Shown: piece by piece, positions 28,660 through 38,420 of the stretch
Position numbering within the stretch: position 1 is the first letter of the stretch
How the letters are laid out: each line of letters begins with the position of its first letter
Assembly (NCBI RefSeq): GCF_963966145.1
Contig: NC_091052.1
Location: 4,154,001-4,218,000, forward strand
From: Tenebrio molitor
Taxonomy: Eukaryota > Arthropoda > Insecta > Coleoptera > Tenebrionidae
Reading direction: 5' to 3'
DNA: 64,000 bases
Translations under genes and position numbers: made by a program
The notes under the pieces: model-generated
What the model saw: the letters and a program-made list of their open reading frames with translations, nothing else
Databases searched by the model: none
Told to the model about the DNA's origin: nothing

Positions 28660-29236
28660 TTATTGTTTATTTTTCTTGGCCTTTCTGGCCGACCGTGAGC
28701 TTGCCAGAGGTGCCCCCGCAGGAGGTATTGACCCAAAAGATTGTACAGTGTTCGTTTGCACAGCAGAATCTGCGATAACACTTGCAACTTGCTCATCTTC
28801 TAAAATATGAGGCTCAACGTGAAGATCGGTTTGCGTTTCTGCATCTGTAAAAGTTCGGAGCCTCATATTTGATCCCTTTCGGACTCGATCTCTCAATTCT
28901 AAACATATTTCACTCAAAGCATCATCGTCTAGAAGAAGACAGTTTGCCAAGTTCAGTTTTGTTGACGTCAAGGGTAGCACGTGAGGTCGAGGCAAATTAA
29001 TTATCTTGATACTAGTTTCTTGGATGTCCAGAAACGGAATGTACTCCAAACGAGAGTAAAAGACTTTTTCGTCTTGGTCTGGTTTGAGACAAACGTCTCC
29101 TTGACATTTCCATTCTGAAAGGGTACACGTGTTTCATAATTTCTCCAAAGGGGCGCAGAAAATACAAACGAATTAGAGTTTGGACTCCGTGTTCCACAAA
29201 AAATTTTTTACTTCCAGAGGATTTGTAAGACCACAT
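28660..29236 (-). CDS. Uncharacterised 173-aa protein with TQT/VQT motifs, two exons
   Basis: I do not recognise the family. Proposed exons on the minus strand are 29236-29170 (67 nt) and 29114-28660 (455 nt), separated by a 55-nt intron 29169-29115 with donor GTTTGT and acceptor CCCTTTCAG. This join links two overlapping frames into one reading frame. An in-frame TAA directly precedes the ATG (MWSYKSSGSKKFF), which fixes the start. The protein has no signal peptide or membrane segment. It has VQT at 18-20, ETQTD around 115-119 and AVQTN around 140-144, in the style of dynein-light-chain LC8 ligands, and ends in a basic tail (SARKAKKNKQ). AATAAA is read within the last codons, so the 3' UTR is very short. 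Without splicing the first frame would give a 74-aa product, which I consider less likely. Confidence 0.68.
28666..28671 (-). terminator. AATAAA inside the last codons of the 173-aa gene
   Basis: On the minus strand the Asn-Lys codons AAT AAA, two codons before the TAA stop, form a canonical poly(A) hexamer. Cleavage 10-30 nt later would leave a 3' UTR of a few to about 25 nt. No other AATAAA is seen before the next gene. Confidence 0.5.
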
Positions 29237-29665
29237 TTAAGTATCTTAAGAAACGTTTGGTTTAGATAATTTTAAATTTAGTTCTTTCCCATTACATTTT
29301 GATTAGAAATAAAATGTCAAAAGCGTATTTGACATTTCGCTGTTCTCTCACGCCAAGTTTTGATTTTCGGATGTCTATTTAAAAATAAACATAAAAAATT
29401 GAAGGTCGTTAAAAACCTAAAATTACTATGCTCTCGTAACATAGAAAATGATTGTGAATAAAAATCACTATAATTTTATGTTATTACACATGATATTTAT
29501 GAAACTTCCTGTTCTTCACCTGAAATCGGTAAATAAAAGAATATAACAATGTACAATGTTATTTTTTTACTTCATCCAAAACTAGAACGTTTATCCTGTT
29601 TAACTGTAAACTCGTATTCTTTATCTTATTAAAAATGCAAAATAATATCAATAAGCTAATACCGA
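29237..29665. other. Upstream region of the 173-aa gene
   Basis: AT-rich DNA without a supported gene. A good minus-strand acceptor (TTTATTTACCGATTTCAG) lies at about 29518-29535 and opens a very short frame ending in stop. It could be a last exon of the putative minus-strand gene that starts at 30736, but this is unproven. Confidence 0.35.
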
Positions 29666-29766
29666 GCGATCATTTAAAAAATAAATCGAGTTTGCTTTGG
29701 AGCCTATGCTATAGCATGGGTTGCCATAGGTAACACGCCGACTCGATTTATTTTTTAATTGATCGC
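29666..29766. repeat. 101-bp palindromic fold-back repeat
   Basis: The left arm GCGATCATTTAAAAAATAAA followed by TCGAGT is mirrored by a right arm beginning ACTCGATTTA and ending TTAATTGATCGC. The core holds a second palindrome, ATGCTATAGCAT, and a CCTATG / CATAGG pair. It is a short non-autonomous hairpin element or a strong cruciform. Confidence 0.78.
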
Positions 29767-30703
29767 ACCGTATTTTATCTAAATTTGAATTTTAACTGGA
29801 GATTCAGCAAACGAGAAATCGAGTTCTTTCAATATTTTTTGTTTATTCACTAACTGTTTAATTTCAGTATTTTTCATTTAAAATCAACTGTAATAACGTA
29901 TTATGTTTAATTAGTCACGGCTTTTAAATAATTACAAAATAAAATAGACATGCTATTGGTAGCAATTTCGACTTGATAAAATAATGACTTAAATTAAAAG
30001 TGAAAGTTTAAGAATTCTGCAAATAAATATTTAAGTAATTGACACTAAACGAAGTTATCGCGATCTGTATTACTACGTTGATTAATTTTCCACAAATTAC
30101 TATAGCTAAACAACTTGAACAAGATAAGTGTTTTTGATTTTATTTAAATATTCCTGATTTCAAATTCAAGATTTAAACAGAGACAGTCATTGTAGATATC
30201 ACTGTGCTCAAGCCAATTCTTATGGTATAAAAAATAAATAAAAACCGTAAAATCCTTTAAATAAATTTCTCTTGTTTTGTTTTTCTCTTGTTTATGCTGC
30301 CGCGAACACGATTTGTCTATATTGTACAATTTGTAGCCTACATTTTATGATTCAGTTGGTATTGAAACATGTGTTGTCTAAAACTTCCGGTTTTTATAGT
30401 TAATGGAGAGCGTATTTCCTGAACTGCAGACATGCCACATCTATATGGCTACATTATACCTAATTTTTAACTGTACATAAAACATGGGTGTTCCGCCATC
30501 CGTGTCAGAATTTACTGTATCAAATGCAGCAAGTCTAGTGAGAAAATCAACTTGTTGTTAACACCGCAAAAAATTCACAAAGCTACACAATTACACCGTT
30601 TCGAAAAAAATGCCCTTGAAATTTGTGTGATACTTCTTTTGTTACAATTAATAAAACCATGCTGAAGTGACGTTTTAAAGTAAAGCAATGATTAATAACT
30701 AAC
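29767..30703. other. AT-rich noncoding DNA
   Basis: No supported gene. If the 30704-30749 exon is real this region is intronic on the minus strand. Confidence 0.4.
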
Positions 30704-30749
30704 CTTGTCCTTCTTAGGTGCAGACGACTTGCCCATGGGCCGAAAATTC
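30704..30749 (-). CDS. Candidate 46-nt exon beginning MGKSSAPKKDK
   Basis: On the minus strand an acceptor TGGATTTTCAG precedes base 30749, an ATG lies at 30736, and after eleven codons a GTTAGT donor follows base 30704. A Lys/Ser-rich start is typical of many intracellular proteins. A candidate upstream exon ends at 31066 with donor GTGCGT (GAGAG|GTGCGT), and it would start close to the NME5 promoter, making a divergent pair. The next coding exon was not identified, and a lone 11-codon segment is weak evidence. Alternatively, the ORF 31249-31066 reads through the splice in another frame. Confidence 0.35.
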
Positions 30750-31241
30750 CTGAAAATCCATGCGAGGCAGCAGTCACATCACGGTTATACTTCACTAGAA
30801 CGTAGCAGCATTTTGAAAATCACAAATCGCTTAATAAAATTAGAACTTTATCAAACTGCACACTTTCAAACACTGGAAACAGTTGAAACAAGTGGTGGAA
30901 GCGCGCCCGACTCATTTAGAGATCCGTCAAGCACCCAACCGAGACAACACTTCGCATGGAACGTAAATTTTACAAGGGAAATCATATCACTGCGTTAATA
31001 TTTCCACAGCGAAGCCGCCACTGTTGAGATGCGAAAATCTCGCTTCACGAATTTTCCCAACGCACCTCTCTCATCACAGTCGACAATCAAAATGCGGCCG
31101 ACGAACGTAATTCCTTCGTAAATCCGGATTTTACAATTTGTTTCGTGTAAAATATCGCATTTACACGCATTCCACTGCACCACGAACCGACAAAGAATCA
31201 AGCGAGGTTGGGAAAATTGGTTAATTTCATTTTCAAAAGTA

Positions 31242-31255
31242 CGTTCCATGGTAAC
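31242..31255. promoter_or_regulatory. RFX X-box-like motif upstream of NME5
   Basis: CGTTCCATGGTAAC carries the GTTCC / GGTAAC half-sites around a central AT and fits 12 of 14 positions of the consensus RYYNYYWWRRNRAC. It lies 54 bp before the NME5 ATG. RFX factors are conserved activators of ciliary genes in animals and normally act through X-boxes close to the start site. The position and the ciliary nature of NME5 support it; the minus-strand transcript candidate could share it. Confidence 0.6.
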
Positions 31256-31308
31256 GGACGTTGACAAGGAGCTAAACCATCAAACGGGTTCTTTCCGACG
31301 AGAAAAAC

Positions 31309-33016
31309 ATGGCTCAAGACGCAAATACCGCCAAGACAAATTTAAGCCCTACCAATACGTCGGAATCGAGTCTGAGACTTCCAGTCACTAAAGTGAGTAT
31401 TTATTTTAATGGATTCAATAGTAGAGTTGATGATAAATGTGGTGGATGCGCTAGTACCACACTTGAATTTATTTTAAGGCCCCGAGTTACACGACCGATG
31501 ATCCGTGGGTAACTCAGGACACGATACACTACTTGAGTCCTGTAACCACAGCAAGAACTGTCTATGAGGGCGATTTTGACTACAGCCGCTTTGTCCCATT
31601 TTTGGGGGGGCTCAGTTTGCCGGCATTTTCCACAGAATCGACAATATCATGTGAAGAACCAGGACTACAAAGGACGTTGGCCATTATAAAACCGGAAGCA
31701 ATGATATACAAAGATGTCGTTTTAAAAGCTATTGTGGATAAAGGATTCAGTATTATCGGTGTAAGTACAATACACTGTAGTGCTTTAGGCGCTAAACCCT
31801 CCTCACCCAACTGTAAATATACGCAGAACAAGTTTCGTTATTCAGATCGAAAAATTGACGCAATTTAATAATCCAGAAATTATGATGGTCGTAAATCATA
31901 TTAACAGCGAATAATTATTTGCCTAATTTTCCCAACTACAAAACTTTTTAAAAGCGAAAGTTGTGCAAATCAGTCAATTAAAGACTCGCTTCCATAGCGC
32001 ACCTCTCTGCACGTCCACTTATTAAATCCTATCAGTAATTTATCATTACTTTCACATTATTGTTAACTAATAGCCACGCCGAACTTTTGACTGGGTAAAA
32101 CAATAATTATCTCATTGTATTGTACGGCGATTAATGTAGCAAAAAGCGTGAAAGTTGTCTTGATGAGAGTTGAGGTCTTCTGCAGCAAACTCTCCTCTAA
32201 TTACTCGACAGCAACACCGTTATTAAAATAACAATTTTGTAAAATTAAACGCCCTCATTGTAAACCTCAATTAAATTATGATTGGCATTGGTGAGTAATT
32301 ATCTTTGAAAGATTGCGAAATAAACCGTTTTGTTTTAATCGCTGCGTCTATAATAATTCAACTGTGAAATTAATAATGCTTTTTATGCACGTTAACAAAA
32401 TAATCGTGCCCGTTTTAGGAAAGAACCGTGCACTTAACACCAGAACAAGTTGCTGAAATCTACGCTCAGCACTATGGGTGCCCGTCTTTCCCGAATATGG
32501 TGGTTTCGGTGAGTTTGGGTCCTCTGCTGGTCTTGTCTTTGGCGGGTTTAAACGCGGTAGAAAAATGGAAATCGATGGTGGGACCGTACAAAACACTGCA
32601 GTCTGAATGGTTCTTGCCTCTGAATGTCAGAAATCGGTTTGGGTTTCACGTGGACATCCCTGACGCTTTGCACGCGTCGGAAAATGTTAAAGATGCAAAC
32701 AGGGAAAATAGATATTTTTACCCGCAAAGTACGAATTATTGTATCGAACATTTCTGCAACCCAAAATATTCAAATTCATATTTTGGGTTTCATGTACCAA
32801 ATTTTGTTCGCAGGTATTTTGGAACCCATCATCAGCGAACTGTACAAAGTGGAAGATTATTGTAATTTGTACGTCAATCCCACATTGCTGAACGGGCTGG
32901 TACAACTTGTTAGAAAAAAGCCTGCGGATCCTATAATTTTTTTGGCAGAATGGCTTCTGCTAAACAATCCGTTTCAACCAACTGTACCCTACAGGGTCGC
33001 AATGGCGCCGACGTAA
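31309..33016 (+). CDS. NME5: NME5-type nucleoside diphosphate kinase homologue (NDK + Dpy-30 motif)
   Basis: The four coding exons are 31309-31392, 31479-31760, 32419-32728 and 32814-33016, giving 292 aa. All introns are GT-AG (donors GTGAGT, GTAAGT, GTACGA). The NDK domain runs from about residue 93 (LQRTLAIIKPEA) to 225; the active-site histidine context is ALHASEN (His about 207), compared with IHGSD in classic NDKs. The C-terminal block NPTLLNGLVQLVRKKPADPI, with AEWLLLNNPF after it, is the Dpy-30-type motif diagnostic of NME5. Human NME5 has matching order and wording (MPTLLEGL, QKPADPL, ADWLLKNNP) but is about 212 aa. This protein has a longer N-terminus of about 90 aa with an acidic/aromatic segment. 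In other animals NME5 is a radial-spoke protein of motile cilia and sperm tails and is probably not an active kinase. It is convergent with the prosaposin gene. Confidence 0.93.
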
Positions 33017-33020
33017 TAAA
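33015..33020 (+). terminator. AATAAA overlapping the NME5 stop codon
   Basis: The sequence ACG TAA TAAA forms AATAAA starting within the TAA stop. No better hexamer follows in the next 100 bp, so the NME5 3' UTR is probably only about 20-30 nt. Confidence 0.6.
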
Positions 33021-33383
33021 AGACACTTTTCAAAACGTATTATTTATTTTAGAGTTAGATACAATTTAACTTAAATACGTTAAAAGTCAATTCTTATCAC
33101 AGTTCCCATTTCACAACACATGGCCATCGAAAAACAAACTCATTAGGAAAATTAGACGACGATTAAACTGTGACTAACAAGCCTTTGATCCAATCACTCT
33201 AAAAATAAGCTTAAAGAATATCAATAAGATGAATTTATTAATAACAAACTTTGGTGGGTAATTAATAGACAATGTTTAGTAACTATTCTTAAATTTGAAT
33301 TAATAAACTAGGTTGTCCATGTTGTTATTAAGTCAAACGTCGCTTCTTAATTCTGGAAATTTCATTACGATCGATTAATATTT
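33021..33383. other. Intergenic spacer between convergent NME5 and prosaposin genes
   Basis: 363 bp of AT-rich DNA with no gene. It receives the 3' ends of both convergent transcripts. Confidence 0.6.
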
Positions 33384-33386
33384 TTA
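33381..33386 (-). terminator. AATAAA overlapping the prosaposin stop codon
   Basis: Read on the minus strand, GAA TAA AAA gives AATAAA that includes the stop codon. A GTAAGT just upstream (CCAAGTGTAAGTG) could in principle splice to a further exon, but the poly(A) hexamer and the completed SapA domain argue that this is the end. Confidence 0.55.
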
Positions 33387-36300
33387 TTCATTTAAAACAA
33401 CACTTACACTTGGAGATGTGCCTCGCTTTGTGCGCCCTTGTGCCAACCAGACTTTTTCCTGACAATGTTTCTTCGCCTAAACATGACAATGAGTTGTGCA
33501 ATTACGCCAAAAACTTACACTTACCCCGTCCCCACAGCTTTCGGCATTCTCTTTGCTGGCACACCAATAGCTGGGTCCCCAAGTACACTTGTTGTCTCCT
33601 ACCAAGAGCGCACGGTTTGGACGGGCGACTTTATTAGCACATAATCCTATTTCCCTGCACACCAACCCTTTGTCTGCCAAATGAATGATCAAATTGTAGA
33701 TCGTTACTCCGTACTTTTTGGTAATTTCGATGCACTTAAAAAAACAAGTCAGACAAATTTTGCGTTTTTATTTTGCGATTTACTTTGCTTTGGTCCTTGT
33801 GCGGCAACGCACGGCACGCTTTTTCGAGGACGTGTTCGACGTTGTGGTCGACTTTAGGATTGGCCAAAATTTTTTCCATCGCATACACTAGAGTCTCGCA
33901 AATGGCACATTCAAAAATTTCAACTGAAATATTGTATACGTAATGGAACCGTGGAAATTAAAACCGATGTTACCTTTAACTTCGGCAATCTGGTCACTGC
34001 ACAGATGCAACATGCGACAAATTTCACTAGGCACAGTTGCTGCTATCAAAAGTTGGATGACAGTGTCCCCATATTCGTCGACAAAATCGTTACATTCCTT
34101 GCTGACTGATCGCGGCATGTAGTTGCAAATGTCATGAACCGTTCTTATGATATCCTCCTAGATAAATTTTTATTTAAAAAGGTACATCTCTACACTCCTA
34201 GCACTGACCTCTGTTTTGTTATCCTTCAATTGATCTTGAATTTCCTTCATGACAAATTCGCAAATTATGCACTGTGCGTTGTTATTAACAATTGGAGACT
34301 GTTGAACATCTCTTCCATTTATGGTATAATCAAGGATGGTGTTTGTAGCTGAAATCAATAATTTGCAATTTGATTGTTACTTGTTTGTAAAACATACATG
34401 GATCTCCGCCTATTATGCCAGTTGCTGGTTGACTATCTGAACAGAGTTTGAGATACACGCAAACTTCTTGTGGAGTCAAATCAGCGATCAATAATTCAAC
34501 CAATTCGTCTGTGTAAGTGTTGACAAAGTCATCACATTCTGCGGCCAGGTCCTTTGGTAAACGTTCACACAACTTATTGAGGGCACTTTTGATGTTTTCC
34601 TACACACAACAGAGAAAACAATCGAAAAGTTACTTTAAAAAACGAGCAACTGACAAATCAACAACACATTAGCAAATTCTTACACACAAAATGTAAAAGT
34701 ACGGCGAAAAATTTATTCAAAACAAATATACATTCGATAATTTTGTTTCTACTTTAAAATCAAACGGTATTTTTTTCTTTTGAAATACCTTTTCCTCTGC
34801 TTCACGCAACGAGGATCGATCATCTTTCTTACCTCGGTTTTTTTGTCTTTCACCATTTCTTCCAATTTAGAAACGGCAAACAAACACAGTGGACATTTAG
34901 AACCGTCACTCTCTTGGTGCATGAATACTTCCACTTCTTGAACATCGGCAGAGGGGCACGCCCTGATCAGTGGACAAACTTGGGAGGGATCGATTTCTTG
35001 TGCCAAAATTGCAACCAGTGCAGGTTCATACGTATTGACAAATTCAATACAGGTACTATTAATGCTGCGCGGCAATTTACTGCAGGCCTTGTCAATGACA
35101 GCCTTAATTTCTTCCTAAAATATAAAACGATATTATGCGTTGCGCAAGTGATTCAAATGTACCTCTGTTGCAGGATCTGTAATGGCCTGTTGCAGGTAAT
35201 GTAAGAAGTATTCGCAAAACACGCAAGTTTCGGAGTTGTACAGTTGAGAGTGTGGAGGCATCAAACGATCAATTGGTAACTGTGCTTGTTCTGGACTCTC
35301 CATGATTTTCACTGATGAACTGTCTTTGCCCATGTTAATGCGGATCAAAGGTTTCTGTGTAGGAGCCGGGGTGATTTCTAGAGCAATTTGTGCTGTCTGG
35401 ACAGGCAAAAGAGGGATTATTGCCGCCTGCTTTAAATGAATATATTTTTACCAAAACTATTCTAAGCAAAGGAAATCTAGTACCTGTCGTGTGCCATTAT
35501 TTGGGCAAATTCCGGCCAAAACGCAAACAGCATTGGAGTTTAATTCGGAAACCAAGAAGTTGTAAGCAACAGCGTAATATTCGTCAACGAGACTGAGACA
35601 TTCGGCACTGAACGATTTGGTTTGTTTGCAAAGTCCTTCCAAGACTCGCTTAAATTCATCTTCTGTCGTGTTTGCGACCAATAAATCTCTCAGGTGAGTG
35701 ACCAATTGTTCACAAAATTCACACGGCAAATCATCTTTTTGTGATCTAAGAAATTAAGTAAGATGCATTTGACCAAAAAAAAAAAGAAAGAAGAAATGTA
35801 CCCTGCTACTGGGACATATCCAATGTGAGAAATTGGTGTAATTTCAACTTTGGCATGAGTATGAAACTTGGCACTACACTCTCCAGTCATCAAACAGAAG
35901 TCATTTGGATTGAGATTCTCTTTAAGATGATTGTAGATCTCGGTAAAGTAAGTTATAATAATGTTGCTGCATCCATCTGACAGACTTCCAGTTTTTCCGC
36001 AAATCTATTAACACCACCGTCACAATCTGACATGTAAAAAAATAATTTCCAATTACCTCTAAAAAGCCTTGCAACACTTCGTCTCTGCTCATTTTGTTGA
36101 ACTTATCTTCCATTATTTCAACCACAGTGTGGCAACCGTCGCAAGTACCCAACGCTTCTGGTTTGTTGTTCGCCTTTTCCTCGGCGATCAACTTGTCAAT
36201 TTTTTCATTGTTGCACAGCCCTGCCACAGAACATACGACTTGAGGGTTCATCTCTGAAGCTAGAGTATCAACCAGTTCTGGAATATACTCGTCTGCGATT

Positions 36301-38296
36301 TTATCGCATTCTTTAACGATTGTCTTAAAGTGTAAAAGAGCACATGACCCTTCAAACACTTCTTTGATCAGTTCCTGGAAAAAAAAACATAAACAATGTT
36401 TCGACCAAAGACGAGTGGAAATAAATTGTACTTGAGTTTCGTTGCTTTCAAGTTGGTCTCGAGCTTGTTTCACCATGTCCAGACATGTCTGACAAACGCT
36501 GCTGCTGTCTGGAGGCAACTCCTTGTGGATCCACACTGTCTGGATGCAATGTTTTACAGCACGACAATTCGCTGCTGTGCTACAAAATTATTTTTATTGG
36601 TGGTGTGCCTTAATAAAAAATGCTTGTGCGATGATTACATCTTAAAGAATTTTCTTTCACAGTGGTTTGAACAAGTGTCATTATAAAAAAGACAACATTC
36701 AATTTGCGCAATAAGCTCAAGCATTACTATTAAATAAACGTTATATAATTGAAGTGTAGAAAAAAACGCAAAGTAAACAACAAAGAAATAAAGGATTGTG
36801 TGAAAGATAACATTTGAAACAGGATAGCCTGAGGTACGATTATTAATGCAAAATATTTATGCACAATTGTTGTTATGTTTTAAAAATAAAGATAGAGCAT
36901 TATATGTACATTATCAGAGAGATATGCATAATGTCTTTATCAGCGTTGAGTAAAAGATACTTACGTCAAGTTCTGACACCAATACGTTGGTCCCCAAGTA
37001 CATTCTTTAGAATTTATCAAACGTTTGTGTCCGGGACGTGGAGGAACAAAAACTCCGCTGGTCAGGGCTGTAATCATTAATAAATATTGTCGTGTTAATA
37101 ATAAAAATTATGTGTATAACAATAAAAATCTAGTTAAAATATTTACACAAAATGATGACTGGTGTTTATGGCCTAGAGATTTGAAAATCACCAATCAGAA
37201 AAATTACTCGTTTAATGAATGTAAATAATTCATTGCAAATAAAAAATATAAATATTGACTCTATTCAATTGACAAAAAAAGTTTTGGTCACGCCAGATAG
37301 GAATAATCTCATTTATTGATTGCGCAAGATGGAGTAAAGCAAGCATTTTTAGGAGAAGTCAATGTATTCTCGCTCTACAACTTTGTAATGCGTGTACATA
37401 AGTTTATTAAGCAGTGATTCATCAGCTAATGAACATAAAATACCATTTAGAAAACTGGCTATTGTTATAAATTATTCATTTCATTGACGAATTTTTATGG
37501 CAATCACAGCTGTCTTTTTTGATTTAATTAAGGTGTAAAATGTCGATCCGCAAACCCGTATCCTGCGACGTTATCCTTGAGAGATCGAAGCGTGCATGAA
37601 TTTGAACTTTTTGTTTTTGCTTTTCTTTTAAATATTGTAATTTCATCTTCATGCATGTTTCCCGTCTTCTTTCAAGGTGAAAGCGAATCGATTTAAAAAT
37701 GCTTTCTACAATTTTTATCACTAAAAGATTCTGGTAACGGTTAAAACACAAAAACAACTTAAAAATTATCTGTTTGTGACGGTCGAAATTTTGCAAATCA
37801 GATAGATATGCGTAATAAGTTTTATTTTTAATTGAGATGTCGTAGATAAATGTTGTGCCGTTGCCAAAGTTCAATTTGTAAACAATACCAAACACAAAGA
37901 CTTTTGTTTGGAAACAACTATCTGAACCACATGGAATCTTCCGAAGCAACGGGTGTCGCATATATATTTTTTTTATCACTGAAGAACAGGAAACTGTGGG
38001 AATCACCCTTCGTCGAATTTTTTCAAGTCACATGCTCGACAATCGACATATAAAATCATGACTCATTAACTCAATGCATCATTGATTTAATGCGGTTTCA
38101 AGGACTCCAAACTTTTGATTTTGTGCATTCGAATCAGGTAATTGAGATTTAATAAGTTACCCAAACGAACGATTGAGATAATTTGGTTGAAATGTCAAAT
38201 ACATAAACAATAACAAAGAGGCGATCTGATTGATGAAAGTGAATGAGCAAACTCACCGAAAAACGCCACAAGGGATATGAATATTTGTATCTTCAT
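33384..38296 (-). CDS. Sap-r: Prosaposin / Saposin-related precursor, 14 exons, 862 aa
   Basis: Minus-strand exons are 38296-38257, 37067-36965, 36579-36432, 36374-36057, 36004-35802, 35745-35484, 35426-35163, 35114-34833, 34599-34398, 34348-34209, 34157-33974, 33923-33784, 33734-33525 and 33476-33384. All are GT-AG and frame-consistent. Exon 1 plus the start of exon 2 encode a signal peptide (MKIQIFISLVAFF then ALTSG). A saposin-A domain follows (ECTWGPTYWC...ANCRAVKHC), then seven saposin-B domains each with the six-cysteine pattern CxxC...C...C...C...C, and a terminal saposin-A domain (KCTWGPSYWC...AKKHCQEKVW). NxT glycosylation sites (NET, NTT, NKT, NST) fit a secretory, lysosomal precursor. 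Family knowledge: it is cleaved into small lipid-binding activators of lysosomal sphingolipid hydrolases. Drosophila Saposin-related is comparable in plan. Exon 7 has tandem acceptors (AAAG|CAG|GCG), so a one-residue variant is possible. Confidence 0.95.
37524..37961 (-). CDS. Candidate nested gene in prosaposin intron 1 (145 aa, unknown)
   Basis: A minus-strand frame open for about 168 codons lies wholly within prosaposin intron 1 (37068-38256), on the same strand as the host gene. The first ATG starts MRHPLLRKIPCGSDSC, giving 145 aa. I recognise no family. The N-terminal half has two Cys and aromatic, beta-looking segments; the C-terminal part is strongly basic (HLERRRETCMKMKLQYLKEK then QKQKVQ), ending DILHLN. 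There is no signal peptide and no AATAAA directly after the stop. An open frame this long is unusual for intronic AT-rich DNA, but a decayed insertion or chance cannot be excluded. An upstream exon is possible because the frame stays open for 22 codons before the ATG. Confidence 0.42.
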   Translation of the reverse strand: MRHPLLRKIPCGSDSCFQTKVFVFGIVYKLNFGNGTTFIYDISIKNKTYYAYLSDLQNFDRHKQIIFKLFLCFNRYQNLLVIKIVESIFKSIRFHLERRRETCMKMKLQYLKEKQKQKVQIHARFDLSRITSQDTGLRIDILHLN

Positions 38297-38420
38297 TTTA
38301 AAGAAGATAAAATACTACAACAATTTTGTTCCTGATCAATAATATTGTCAACACTTTTGCACGTCACTCAATAGTCAATACAGCTGACTTATTTGCGTTT
38401 TCAATGCTGCAGTCGGCTGG
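38297..38420 (-). promoter_or_regulatory. Prosaposin 5' UTR and promoter region
   Basis: The region directly upstream of the signal-peptide exon contains a TGACGTGC element and a CAGCTGAC E-box-like site, and is bounded upstream by a more GC-rich patch (38395-38440). No TATA box is clear. The assignment follows from position. Confidence 0.35.

Noticed and set aside
30995..31267. 90-codon minus-strand ORF reading toward the 30.7-kb exon
   Set aside because: Its first ATGs lie in and upstream of the NME5 X-box, and the frame ends right after a likely splice donor at 31066. Treated as possible 5' UTR rather than protein.
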